Below are positions 47,559 through 55,025 of a DNA stretch of 59,397 bases, piece after piece. The DNA comes from Methanoregula sp. Lineage in GTDB: Archaea > Halobacteriota > Methanomicrobia > Methanomicrobiales > Methanospirillaceae. Each line of letters opens with the position of its first letter. Position 1 is the first letter of the stretch. A program made the translations under genes and the position numbers. The notes below the pieces were generated by a model that was not told the DNA's origin, searched no databases, and worked only from the letters and a program-made list of their open reading frames with translations. Location: positions 1 through 59,397 of the forward strand of contig NZ_JAJRCG010000016.1 in the NCBI RefSeq assembly GCF_028679125.1, given 5' to 3'.

Positions 47559-47960
47559 TTACTTCACCTTCTTCTCCTGTTCGTTGACATTGCCAAGGAG
47601 GTTATCCAGTTTTCTTCCTTTCACGAGCTGCTCGAGCCGGGTCAGCCGGGTCTCAAGGAGTTTCTCCTTTGCAAAGATGTTCGTCTCAAGGACCCCGATC
47701 TCGTCTTCAACCTGCCGGATATCCCCGATCTGTTCCGACGAGAGCCGGGTGAACGGGAACGACTTTGCCGCTTCGTGCTGCTGGAGGAGTTTGAGCTTGT
47801 CCTTCTCCAGTTCCAGCTCGATCGTCCGGTTGGCGGTCTTCATGATCCGGACCTCGCGGATGATGAGATAGATTATGATCATCCCGAGAACCACGAGGAT
47901 TCCTAAAATAACGGTATCGTTGAGTATGCCACCCGGTATTACTACTGCTTCTGCTGCCAT
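47559..47960 (-). CDS. membrane-anchored coiled-coil protein
   Basis: A 133-residue protein with a hydrophobic helix at about 15-36 and a long charged coiled coil afterwards (ELEKDKLKLLQQHEAA, LETNIFAKEKLLETRLTRLEQLVKGRKLDNLL). It lacks the EEWDL block of the three following genes but shares the LETR-x-x-x-LE coil end. GGTGA lies about seven bases before the ATG. It sits 54 bases after the barrel/H1-tail gene. Confidence 0.7.
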   Translation of the reverse strand: MAAEAVVIPGGILNDTVILGILVVLGMIIIYLIIREVRIMKTANRTIELELEKDKLKLLQQHEAAKSFPFTRLSSEQIGDIRQVEDEIGVLETNIFAKEKLLETRLTRLEQLVKGRKLDNLLGNVNEQEKKVK

Positions 47961-48013
47961 TGTTGCTTCACCACATCACGGGTTGTCCCTGTCTGTGCAC
48001 AAACGGGCACGCT

Positions 48014-48520
48014 TCAGAGATCATCCTTGCCCTTCACCTTTTTTACCGTCTTTTTCACCGTATCGGCGGTCTTTGCAGCAGCCTTCCCGATCTTGTCCGA
48101 TGCTTTCTTTGACTCTTTCTTCACGGTTTCCGTTGCTTTTGCGGCACCGGCTTTCACATCGCCGGCGGTCTTCTTCGCAGCGCCGTCAAGTTTCTTTGCT
48201 CCTGCCGAGAGCGCGGTACTGGCATCTGCTGCCGCTTTCTTGATCTTTGCATCCAGGGGAGGGGTTTTCCTCACAAGGACTTCCTCGTCATCATCGAGAC
48301 CAAGGATCTTGAGATCCTCCTCGCTCACACGGACCTGCCCTTCCCGCACCATGGTATCGGCGATAACCGATGTCGTGACGGTCTTTTTGGTAGCTTCGTT
48401 GATGAGATCTACATGGTCCCCTTCATGGATTCCCAGTTCCGGGAGGTGCGCGATATTGATGCGCACCCGTCCCTGGCTCGGAAATGCCCGCTTTTTGAGG
48501 GTTAACCGGATTTCCTGCAT
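48014..48520 (-). CDS. barrel-like domain fused to a histone-H1-like Lys/Ala tail
   Basis: A 168-residue protein in two parts. Residues 1-85 look like a small beta-barrel (IRLTLKKRAFPSQGRVRINI, LGIHEGDHVDLIN, VRVSEEDLKILGL), recalling AbrB or Cdc48-N double-psi barrels by eye. Residues about 90-168 are almost only Lys, Ala, Asp, Thr, Gly and Val with AAKK/VKK repeats, like the tail of histone H1 or bacterial Hc1-type proteins, and would bind DNA or acidic partners. The TATA box ends about 25 bases before the ATG, so the mRNA is nearly leaderless. First gene of the operon. Confidence 0.75.
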   Translation of the reverse strand: MQEIRLTLKKRAFPSQGRVRINIAHLPELGIHEGDHVDLINEATKKTVTTSVIADTMVREGQVRVSEEDLKILGLDDDEEVLVRKTPPLDAKIKKAAADASTALSAGAKKLDGAAKKTAGDVKAGAAKATETVKKESKKASDKIGKAAAKTADTVKKTVKKVKGKDDL

Positions 48521-48543
48521 AGAGGATAAACCATCCTTGAAGG

Positions 48544-48551
48544 GTATATAA
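48544..48551 (-). promoter_or_regulatory. TATA box of the six-gene coiled-coil operon
   Basis: TTATATAC on the minus strand, 24-31 bases before the ATG at 48520, in the 130-base gap with the divergent deoxyhypusine synthase gene. Confidence 0.55.
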
Positions 48552-48650
48552 CTTCCTGATTTGAGGGCCCATGAGGTGACCTGCCTGACCTGAAACACAG
48601 TTATCTCCAAGGCACACCAATACTGAGTGCAAATTCTGGTGAGGGTCAAG

Positions 48651-49586
48651 ATGTCACATCCATGCGATGAGCCGGTCACCCAGCTTCATGTGAAACCGGG
48701 CATGACGGTGAACGAACTGGTGGGCGCAATGGGAAAAGCCGGCGCCTACAACGGGGGATCGCTCTCCCGCGCAGCTAATATCTGGGAGCAGATGCTCCGC
48801 GATAAGGAGACCACGAAATTCTTCGGGCTTGCCGGCGCGATGGTGCCGGCAGGGATGGGCGGCATCGTCTCCGATCTCATCCGTGAGGGTTACATCGATG
48901 TGCTCGTCTCGACCGGCGCCAACCTCACGCACGATGTCATCGAGGCGATCGGCTGCCACCATTTCCACGGCACCGCGTTCTGCAATGACATCGAGCTCCG
49001 GCACGACGAGATCAACCGGATCTACGATGTCTACCTCCCCAACGATGCCTTCGAGGTCTTCGAGGAGTTCATGCAGGGCGTGTTCAGCGAGCTCGAACCC
49101 GGAAGCAGGATCTCCATCTCCGGGCTCCTCAACCACATCGGGAAACACACGAAGTCCGGCATCCTTCATACTGCCGCCCGCAACAATATCCCGGTCTACT
49201 GCCCGGCCGTGCAGGACTCGATGATCGGCCTCCAGTACTGGCTCTTCTCGCAGACCAACAAGGTCACGGTTGATGCGTTTGCCGATATGCCGGCCCTCCT
49301 GGACCTCTGCTTTACCACGAAAAAAGCCGGTGCCATGCTCGTGGGCGGCGGCGTGCCCAAGAACTTCATCCTCCAGAGCATGATCATGACCCCGAACGGG
49401 TTCAGCTACGCCATCCAGCTCACCGGCGACCGGCCGGACCTTGGCGGACTCTCGGGCGCAACCCTGGACGAGGCGCGGTCGTGGGGCAAGATCACGGAAG
49501 AGGCGCAGGCAGTCACGGTGTACGGGGACGCAACCATCACCCTCCCGGTACTTGCCGCAGCGGTGATGGAACGGCTGGCGAAATGA
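48651..49586 (+). CDS. dys: deoxyhypusine synthase
   Basis: Transfers the aminobutyl part of spermidine (or a related amine) to a lysine of translation factor aIF5A. The 311-residue protein shows FFGLAGAMVPAGMGGIVSDLI, DVLVSTGANLTHDVIEAIG, HTAARNNIPVYCPAVQDS and MLVGGGVPKNFILQ, the NAD-binding and active-site blocks of the family. The start at 48651 has GGTGAGG six bases upstream. It overlaps pyrF by four bases. Confidence 0.94.
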   Translation: MSHPCDEPVTQLHVKPGMTVNELVGAMGKAGAYNGGSLSRAANIWEQMLRDKETTKFFGLAGAMVPAGMGGIVSDLIREGYIDVLVSTGANLTHDVIEAIGCHHFHGTAFCNDIELRHDEINRIYDVYLPNDAFEVFEEFMQGVFSELEPGSRISISGLLNHIGKHTKSGILHTAARNNIPVYCPAVQDSMIGLQYWLFSQTNKVTVDAFADMPALLDLCFTTKKAGAMLVGGGVPKNFILQSMIMTPNGFSYAIQLTGDRPDLGGLSGATLDEARSWGKITEEAQAVTVYGDATITLPVLAAAVMERLAK

Positions 49587-50221
49587 CGGAACTGATCCTT
49601 GCGCTGGACGTGACGGAGAAGAAGAAGGCGTTTTCCATTGCGGAGGCCTGCGCTCCCCATCTCGATGCAATCAAGCTCGGGTACCCGCTTATCCTCTCAG
49701 GCGGCCTTGCCATTGCAGGGGAACTCGAAGAACTGGACCGTCCCCTCATTGCGGACTTCAAGGTCGCAGACATCCCCAACACGAACCGGCTGATCGCGGA
49801 GCAGGTCTTCGATGCCGGGTTCTCGTCCATCATCTGCCACGGGTTCACCGGTAAGGATGCGGTGCAGGCCTGCGTGGACGTGGCCGAAGATTACGGCGGC
49901 GCATGCTTTGTTGTGGCTGAAATGAGCCACCCGGGCGCAACAACATTCTTCCATGGAGGAACCGCCGAGAAGATCGCCGCGCTCTCCGTGGAGTGCGGGG
50001 CCGACGGGATCATCGCTCCCGCCACGCGCCCGGAGCGGGTGAAGGAACTCCGGAAGATCGTCGGGCAGCGGAAGATCCTCTCGCCGGGTGTCGGGGCACA
50101 GGGCGGGGATGCCGCAACCGTCGCGAAGCTCGTCGACGGGATCATCGTTGGACGGGCAATTTACGAAGCAAAGGACCCGGTAACCGCGATAACAACATTT
50201 TCAGCGGTCCGGAAGACGTAA
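49583..50221 (+). CDS. pyrF: orotidine-5'-phosphate decarboxylase
   Basis: The last step of UMP synthesis. The 212-residue barrel begins MTELILALDVTEKKKA, has the catalytic DFKVADIPNTN (Asp-Lys-Asp set), MSHPGATTFF, and the phosphate-binding SPGVGAQGGD and IIVGRAIY. ATG at 49583 overlaps the dys stop by ATGA; an upstream in-frame start would lie inside dys. Confidence 0.96.
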   Translation: MTELILALDVTEKKKAFSIAEACAPHLDAIKLGYPLILSGGLAIAGELEELDRPLIADFKVADIPNTNRLIAEQVFDAGFSSIICHGFTGKDAVQACVDVAEDYGGACFVVAEMSHPGATTFFHGGTAEKIAALSVECGADGIIAPATRPERVKELRKIVGQRKILSPGVGAQGGDAATVAKLVDGIIVGRAIYEAKDPVTAITTFSAVRKT

Positions 50222-50297
50222 AGATTTATTAATAACCTCCAATTTTTGACGGGATCCGCATATAGGCGATTTATAAAGGGGGAATCGCGGATTGGCT

Positions 50298-50323
50298 GAA
50301 CCTGCAGGTTCTAAAAATTTATT
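50298..50323 (+). promoter_or_regulatory. palindrome next to the TATA box of the NrdD-like/cbiZ pair
   Basis: The perfect palindrome GAACCTGCAGGTTC (50298-50311) directly precedes a TATA-like AAAAATTTATTAAG (50313-50326), about 25-30 bases before the ATG. The place fits a regulator controlling access to the promoter. Confidence 0.45.
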
Positions 50324-50347
50324 AAGCACTTACGCGATTGTTATACT

Positions 50348-50710
50348 ATGGAGTGGACAGTTGAACAACGGAAACTGGCAGAAAAATACAGGAGATTATC
50401 CGATATTCCAAAAGAAGAGCGCAAATACAAGTGCCACACCTGCCACCTCATCGTTGAGGAGAACCCATGTCCCAACTGCGGCGAGACCCATCTTGAACTC
50501 ATGTGTCCCCTTGACCACTGCCACTGCACCCATGAAGTGATCTCAGGGATCGAATACTGCCCGCTCTGCGGCCAGGCTGTCTGCCCGGAGTGCGGCTCCC
50601 ACGACGTCACCCAGATCAGCAGAGTCACCGGGTATCTTCAGGATGTCTCCGGCTGGAATGCCGGCAAGCAGCAGGAGCTCAAGGACCGCATGCGCTATTC
50701 GGTTGCATGA
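50348..50710 (+). CDS. stand-alone zinc/glycyl-radical-type C-terminal domain of class III RNR
   Basis: A 120-residue protein with an N-terminal polar region, several CxxC pairs (CHTC, CPNC, CPLC, CPEC) and a C terminus reading CPECGSHDV, SRVTGYLQDV, WNAGKQQELKDRMRY. That end matches the zinc and glycyl-radical region of anaerobic ribonucleotide reductase NrdD, where a GYL-type glycine (here Gly95) carries the radical. The large catalytic domain is missing. It may be an independent regulator or zinc protein, or a replacement radical domain in the manner of GrcA. Its stop overlaps cbiZ by ATGA. Confidence 0.72.
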   Translation: MEWTVEQRKLAEKYRRLSDIPKEERKYKCHTCHLIVEENPCPNCGETHLELMCPLDHCHCTHEVISGIEYCPLCGQAVCPECGSHDVTQISRVTGYLQDVSGWNAGKQQELKDRMRYSVA

Positions 50711-51591
50711 GATATTATTCCGATAAAAACACGCTTTTCATCTGCGGATCGTTCCGCGCTGCAAGTACCGGCCTCTTCGGGGGCATCCGATCGGTCTCAA
50801 CCCTTTTCAATCATACGGTTCCGCAGGGGTGGGACCACAACAACCCGGAGAAGGAACTGGAGCGCGTGGCTGCTGAAGCCGGGATCGGCCCGGACACGTT
50901 CGGGCTCCTGACCGCAGTTCCTGTTGAGCAGGCCTGCGTGCTCCAGTACGATTTCATCACCGTCTTCATCACAGCGGGTATCCGGCGCGAACCCCCGGCA
51001 ACCGCCGGCACCATCAATATCATGGTTACCAGCAGCGAAGGAATGGAGGATGCTGCCCTGCTCGAGACCATCATGGTCGCAACCGAGGCGAAGGCTGAGG
51101 CGCTGCTCGCGCTGGATCTTCCGGCAACCGGTACCCCGACCGATGCCGTGATCGCTGCCTGCGAAGGGGAGTTGAAACACCGGTATGCAGGCCGCATCAC
51201 GGAGGCCGGCCTGCGGGTCCGGGAGGCTGTCCTCCGGGGGATTCCCGAAGCGCTCCGCCGCCATGATGCCGGCGGGATCCCGGATCACCCGGCATTCTTC
51301 ATCTACAGCCGGTTCAAAGGCGGGCACTGGGTTCACTGGACACCCGGCGCGGAGTGCCCCTACTATCCCTGCCACTTCAAAGGGCAGGCCTGCGATTTCT
51401 GTTACTGCCCGTTCTATCCCTGTAAGGACGAGAGTCTGGGGCAGTGGATCGAGAGTTCCGGTGGGGGAAAGGTCTGGAACTGTGCGGCCTGCACGCTCCT
51501 GCACGAGCCGGACGTGGCGGCCTATTACAAAAAATTCCCCCAGGCTTCACGCGAAGAGATGGTCCAGTTTGCCCGGAAGATCGTGAAGTGA
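50707..51591 (+). CDS. cbiZ: adenosylcobinamide amidohydrolase with Cys-rich C terminus
   Basis: Removes the amide chain of scavenged adenosylcobinamide so that the corrinoid can be rebuilt into the cell's own cobamide. The 294-residue protein has SFRAASTGLFGG, TAVPVEQACV, TAGIRREPPATAGTINIMV and TGTPTDAVI, the CbiZ core (to about 205). A C-terminal extension of about 80 residues is rich in Cys (CPYYPCHFKGQACDFCYCPF, YPCKDES, WNCAACTLLHEP), a second metal or cluster-binding unit common in methanogen versions. Cotranscription with the RNR-like domain is clear from the overlap. Confidence 0.92.
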   Translation: MRYYSDKNTLFICGSFRAASTGLFGGIRSVSTLFNHTVPQGWDHNNPEKELERVAAEAGIGPDTFGLLTAVPVEQACVLQYDFITVFITAGIRREPPATAGTINIMVTSSEGMEDAALLETIMVATEAKAEALLALDLPATGTPTDAVIAACEGELKHRYAGRITEAGLRVREAVLRGIPEALRRHDAGGIPDHPAFFIYSRFKGGHWVHWTPGAECPYYPCHFKGQACDFCYCPFYPCKDESLGQWIESSGGGKVWNCAACTLLHEPDVAAYYKKFPQASREEMVQFARKIVK

Positions 51592-51633
51592 TTCCTGTCC
51601 TTTGACTGCCCGTCAATAAGCCACATGCGGACA

Positions 51634-51671
51634 GGCTCTTTTGTTCAGTGCTACACAGTAATGCAAGAGCC
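51634..51671. terminator. hairpin between convergent cbiZ and DUF1858 genes
   Basis: GGCTCTT and AAGAGCC pair across a 24-base loop between converging genes, with no clean T run on the plus strand. A bidirectional end is possible. Confidence 0.3.
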
Positions 51672-51695
51672 CTTGAGGGACTGCGTTAAAAAAGG

Positions 51696-51890
51696 TTATT
51701 CCTTGATGCCGAGTGCCTTGACGAGCTCGGGGAGGGGGATTCCGTGGGCTTCTGCTGCTTCGCGGATGGTCTCGCCACGGGCGATTGCACAGCCGACACA
51801 TCCCATACCGAACTTGAAGAGTGCTTCGGTTGCCTCGGGTTTTGCCTGGAGGAGCTCGTAGATTGTACTGTCTGCGGTAAGATCTGCCAT
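51696..51890 (-). CDS. DUF1858 redox-disulfide-type small protein
   Basis: A 64-residue helical protein with the single CVGC pair in FKFGMGCVGCAIARGETI, the mark of DUF1858 (hybrid-cluster-protein-associated redox disulfide domain). The function is unproven; relatives are thought to bind or pass on metal clusters or disulfides. Confidence 0.88.
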   Translation of the reverse strand: MADLTADSTIYELLQAKPEATEALFKFGMGCVGCAIARGETIREAAEAHGIPLPELVKALGIKE

Positions 51891-52048
51891 AGTAGACTTA
51901 AGTCAGCTGTCAGGTCAGATAAACTTCACGATAGTGACCACCCGGGCAGGGAAATTACATTCCTGATCCCGGGCACAAAGCAACACTTTCACTACGCATG
52001 GTGACACATTTATGTTCTAAGCGATTTGGATTTTATAGATGGAGATGT

Positions 52049-53311
52049 ATGAAAATGGATTATTCCGAAGCAGCTAACAGAATCTCCCGAAAATTTGCAA
52101 GCGGCGGCGAGACCCCCGATGTCAAGAAGATCGAGGGAAAGCTCAAACGACTCGTGGATGAATTCGGGGTCCAGCCATCAGAGGCGGAACGCAGCGTAAC
52201 GAACGAACTCGCAAAAGAGTTCAACCTTCCCGCGCCGGGCTTCGGCACCACTGCCGGCAGCACCGGGAAGAACGGGGGAACGGAAGAGAAGAAGATCGCA
52301 GAAGGTGTGCCCGGCGAATGGGTGACCATCGAGGGCAAGATCGTTGCGCTCGCTGCCCCGGCCTCGCCATCCATTGCGCAGAGCGGCATCATCGCGGATG
52401 AGTCCGGCGCAATCCGGTTCGTGGTCTGGGCAAAATCCAATGCTCCTGCCATGGCGGATGGATCATGGTACAGGATCGAGTCCGCGGTCGTGGACGAATA
52501 CAAAGGGGTTGCCAACCTGAAGATCCATTCGGGGACCACGATCAAGGAGATCACCGAGGACCGGTCGCTCATCCCGACGCCAACGCCGATCAAGGACCTG
52601 CGCCCGGGTATCGGGGGCATCCGGGCGAAGTTCGTGCAGGAGTGGGATGCCAGCCACGAACGGATGCTCCAGTCCGGGTTGCTCGGCGACGAGACCGGCA
52701 CGATCAAGTTCGTTATCTGGAAAGAACCGGGCAAGGAGAAGCTCGTGCCAGGTGCGGTGTACAATATATTCTACGCACAGGTCGACGAGTTCAATGGCCG
52801 GCTCTCCCTGAACCTGAACGCGGCAACCATCCTCCAGGAGGAGGGCGAGATCGAGGTGAGCGGGGGCGAGGCCACCATGACCGGCGCCATCGTCCACATT
52901 GCACCGGGCTCCGGTATCATCAAGCGGTGCCCGGTGGAGGGCTGCAACCGTGCCCTCTCGCGCCAGAACTACTGCCCGGTCCACGAGATCCAGCCGAAGT
53001 TCGTGTACGATCTCCGGATCAAGGGATGGCTGGATGACGGGGAGAAGACCCACAATGTCCTGATCCAGCGCGACGTTGTTGAGTCCCTGACCGGGATCTC
53101 CCTTGCGCAGGCACAGGAGATCGCGGAGAACAACCCGCTCGGGATGGACGAGGTATTCATTCAGATGCGGGAGAAGATCCTTGGCCGGTATATCCAGTGC
53201 TCCGGTCGGGAGATCGACGGGCGCCTGCTGGTCAACAAGTGCGAGAAGATCGCGTTCAGTACAGCGGAGCATACCGCCCTGCTGAACCGCGCCGGGGGTG
53301 CGCCATCATGA
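52049..53311 (+). CDS. rpa: replication protein A-like single-strand DNA-binding protein
   Basis: A 420-residue SSB. A helical N terminus (about 1-75) precedes three OB folds: about 88-175 (VTIEGKIVALAAP..., DESGAIRFVVW), 185-280 (GDETGTIKFVIW) and a C-terminal one after the zinc knuckle CPVEGC...NYCPVHE (about 310-330). It coats single-stranded DNA in replication and repair. Starts at 52049 and 52055 are both possible, with GGAG four or ten bases before. The stop overlaps the next gene by ATGA. Confidence 0.93.
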   Translation: MKMDYSEAANRISRKFASGGETPDVKKIEGKLKRLVDEFGVQPSEAERSVTNELAKEFNLPAPGFGTTAGSTGKNGGTEEKKIAEGVPGEWVTIEGKIVALAAPASPSIAQSGIIADESGAIRFVVWAKSNAPAMADGSWYRIESAVVDEYKGVANLKIHSGTTIKEITEDRSLIPTPTPIKDLRPGIGGIRAKFVQEWDASHERMLQSGLLGDETGTIKFVIWKEPGKEKLVPGAVYNIFYAQVDEFNGRLSLNLNAATILQEEGEIEVSGGEATMTGAIVHIAPGSGIIKRCPVEGCNRALSRQNYCPVHEIQPKFVYDLRIKGWLDDGEKTHNVLIQRDVVESLTGISLAQAQEIAENNPLGMDEVFIQMREKILGRYIQCSGREIDGRLLVNKCEKIAFSTAEHTALLNRAGGAPS

Positions 53312-53913
53312 GCACGAATGCCACCGATATGCCGGCCCGCCGGGAGGGCCAGTTCGAGCGCGAGCCGGCACGGCGTGTCTTTGCCGCCGAGCTGCGCGAG
53401 TGCCGGTACCAGTTCAAGGACGGCGAGGACGAGAAGAGCCCGACGTTCGTCCTGCTGCCGAGCGGCGAGCGCTCGAACCGGATCTTCATTGTCGGCACCC
53501 TGACCGAGAAGACTCGGCAGGGCGAGCAGAACATGTTCTACCGGGGCCGGGTCGTGGACCCGACCGGGACCTTCTTTGTGATGGCCGGCAGCTACCAGCC
53601 GGAAGCAATGCAGCAGCTGGCAAAGATCGAGCCGCCGCAGTTCGTTGCGGTGATCGGGAAGGCCTCCATCTACCAGAAGGATCCTGCAAGTGCACCCCTC
53701 GTTTCGGTCCGGGTCGAGTCGATCAATGTCGTGGACAAGGAGACCCGGGACCAGTGGGTGCTGGACACGGCGAAGCACACGCTGGACCGGGTTGACGCGT
53801 TCACAAAAGAACCGACACCCGATATCCTGAAGGCGAAGGAGCAGTATCCCACGATCGATCCCTCGCTCTTCCGGAAGATCGCCTACGATGCGCTGGCACA
53901 GATTAAGATGTAA
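53308..53913 (+). CDS. RPA-associated protein
   Basis: A 201-residue partner of the archaeal RPA (RPA-associated/COG3390 type). It has one OB-like fold: RRVFAAELRECRYQF, FIVGTLTEKTRQGEQNMFYRGRVVDPTGTFFV in two parts, and a helical C-terminal region. Partners of this kind help RPA bind or be displaced. It overlaps rpa by four bases, an operon of two. Confidence 0.9.
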   Translation: MSTNATDMPARREGQFEREPARRVFAAELRECRYQFKDGEDEKSPTFVLLPSGERSNRIFIVGTLTEKTRQGEQNMFYRGRVVDPTGTFFVMAGSYQPEAMQQLAKIEPPQFVAVIGKASIYQKDPASAPLVSVRVESINVVDKETRDQWVLDTAKHTLDRVDAFTKEPTPDILKAKEQYPTIDPSLFRKIAYDALAQIKM

Positions 53914-53920
53914 TTTTTTT
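53914..53920 (+). terminator. oligo-T terminator after the RPA pair
   Basis: Seven T immediately after the stop codon, separating the RPA operon from the AT-rich gene that follows after twelve bases. Confidence 0.45.
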
Positions 53921-53925
53921 GAGTT

Positions 53926-54822
53926 ATGAGTGCCAGTCCATTCAATCTAAATCCTACAAGTCAAGAAGTAATTTTAATAAACGATATTTTGGATGGTTAT
54001 CCTTGCTTGAAAAGTATAATCCCTCCATGTAATTCACAGAGTATCCTTCATTTTGATCAATATTCAGGAAATATTCCCCCCGCAAGAAAAAAGGATCTCT
54101 GTGAATCGAAGGTTTATGAGGTATTACTTGATTCAAAAGCGATAAAACGTTGGTCTTTCTTACTATCTCATTTAGAGGGGATGCTTGCTAGATATCCTAA
54201 GTATTGCACAAAATCATTTGGACAACAATTAGTCGGCTCATTTTTTTCACATTATCTTGAGATTGAAGTCTATGATAATCTCAAGGTGTGTGGATACGAC
54301 CCCCTGATCGATCCTCCTGTAATGCCAAATTTGAAGAATTCCTCAAAGGCTGATTTTAAAATAAATCAAAACGGTTATGACATTTTTATTGAGGTCTTCA
54401 CCCCGCGTCTACCCATGGATGAAGAGTTAATGTTTGAAGAAAAACCAAAAACAGGATACTTCGGAGATAGTGAGAGAGATGACACCTTAAACAAAATATA
54501 CAATGAATACAGTCATCATTTCAAACCGTATGAACCACGATATAATTCTCCGACATTAATTGTTCTCGATAAGACCTACTCAATGGGACTTTCAGAAGCC
54601 TTGGGCTCACTCGATTTGAGCAAGATCTACTCAAAATATGAATTCCCTGACTATTTTATCGGAATCTTGGACAGGACTCATTATAATATTGATTTTCTTT
54701 ACAAAATGCAGAATGAATCGAAACCCATTCGATTCTATCTCAATCCAAGTTATGTGGATCATTATTCATTAATACCAGAATTCTCTCGTTGTTTTATACA
54801 TAATAAGACCATATCAGGCTAA
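53926..54822 (+). CDS. AT-rich, probably acquired gene; PD-(D/E)XK-like
   Basis: A 298-residue protein whose DNA is clearly richer in A/T than its neighbours and uses rare codons (AGA, ATA, TTA) freely, pointing to horizontal transfer. Residues 98-160 show a helix with HYLEIEVYDNLKVCGYD (Glu112/114), then KADFKI (Asp143) and IFIEVFTP (Glu156), the order of a PD-(D/E)XK nuclease core with Thr in place of the usual Lys. Whether it cuts DNA is unknown. It starts 12 bases after the RPA operon without a visible ribosome binding site. Confidence 0.72.
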   Translation: MSASPFNLNPTSQEVILINDILDGYPCLKSIIPPCNSQSILHFDQYSGNIPPARKKDLCESKVYEVLLDSKAIKRWSFLLSHLEGMLARYPKYCTKSFGQQLVGSFFSHYLEIEVYDNLKVCGYDPLIDPPVMPNLKNSSKADFKINQNGYDIFIEVFTPRLPMDEELMFEEKPKTGYFGDSERDDTLNKIYNEYSHHFKPYEPRYNSPTLIVLDKTYSMGLSEALGSLDLSKIYSKYEFPDYFIGILDRTHYNIDFLYKMQNESKPIRFYLNPSYVDHYSLIPEFSRCFIHNKTISG

Positions 54823-54859
54823 TTGCAAATTTGGATGAGGGATTCTCTATCACTTTCTT

Positions 54860-54912
54860 GCCCAGCGAGGCCCCGACGAGGCGGCCGAGCGACCCCCATC
54901 AGGGGGTGGGAG
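54860..54912. repeat. GC-rich hairpin element
   Basis: A very GC-rich 50-base stretch right after the AT-rich gene, with a perfect hairpin ACCCCC / GGGGGT around ATCA (54892-54907). On the minus strand it can be read as HPLMGVARPPRRGLAGQE, a string I associate with short spurious proteins in methanogen genomes, so it may be a dispersed repeat. Only one copy is in this window. Confidence 0.35.
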
Positions 54913-55025
54913 AACTCACTATTTTTCGAAACACCGGGAGTACATTCTCGTTTGAACCACCAAATCACAACACTAAAATCCCGCCGGAAAAATAACGATA
55001 CCTGACACACGGGAGATCTGATACC

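Noticed and set aside
54819..55010. 63-codon minus-strand frame over the GC-rich element
   Set aside because: Looks like translation of a repeat; no start signal and no continuation of a domain.
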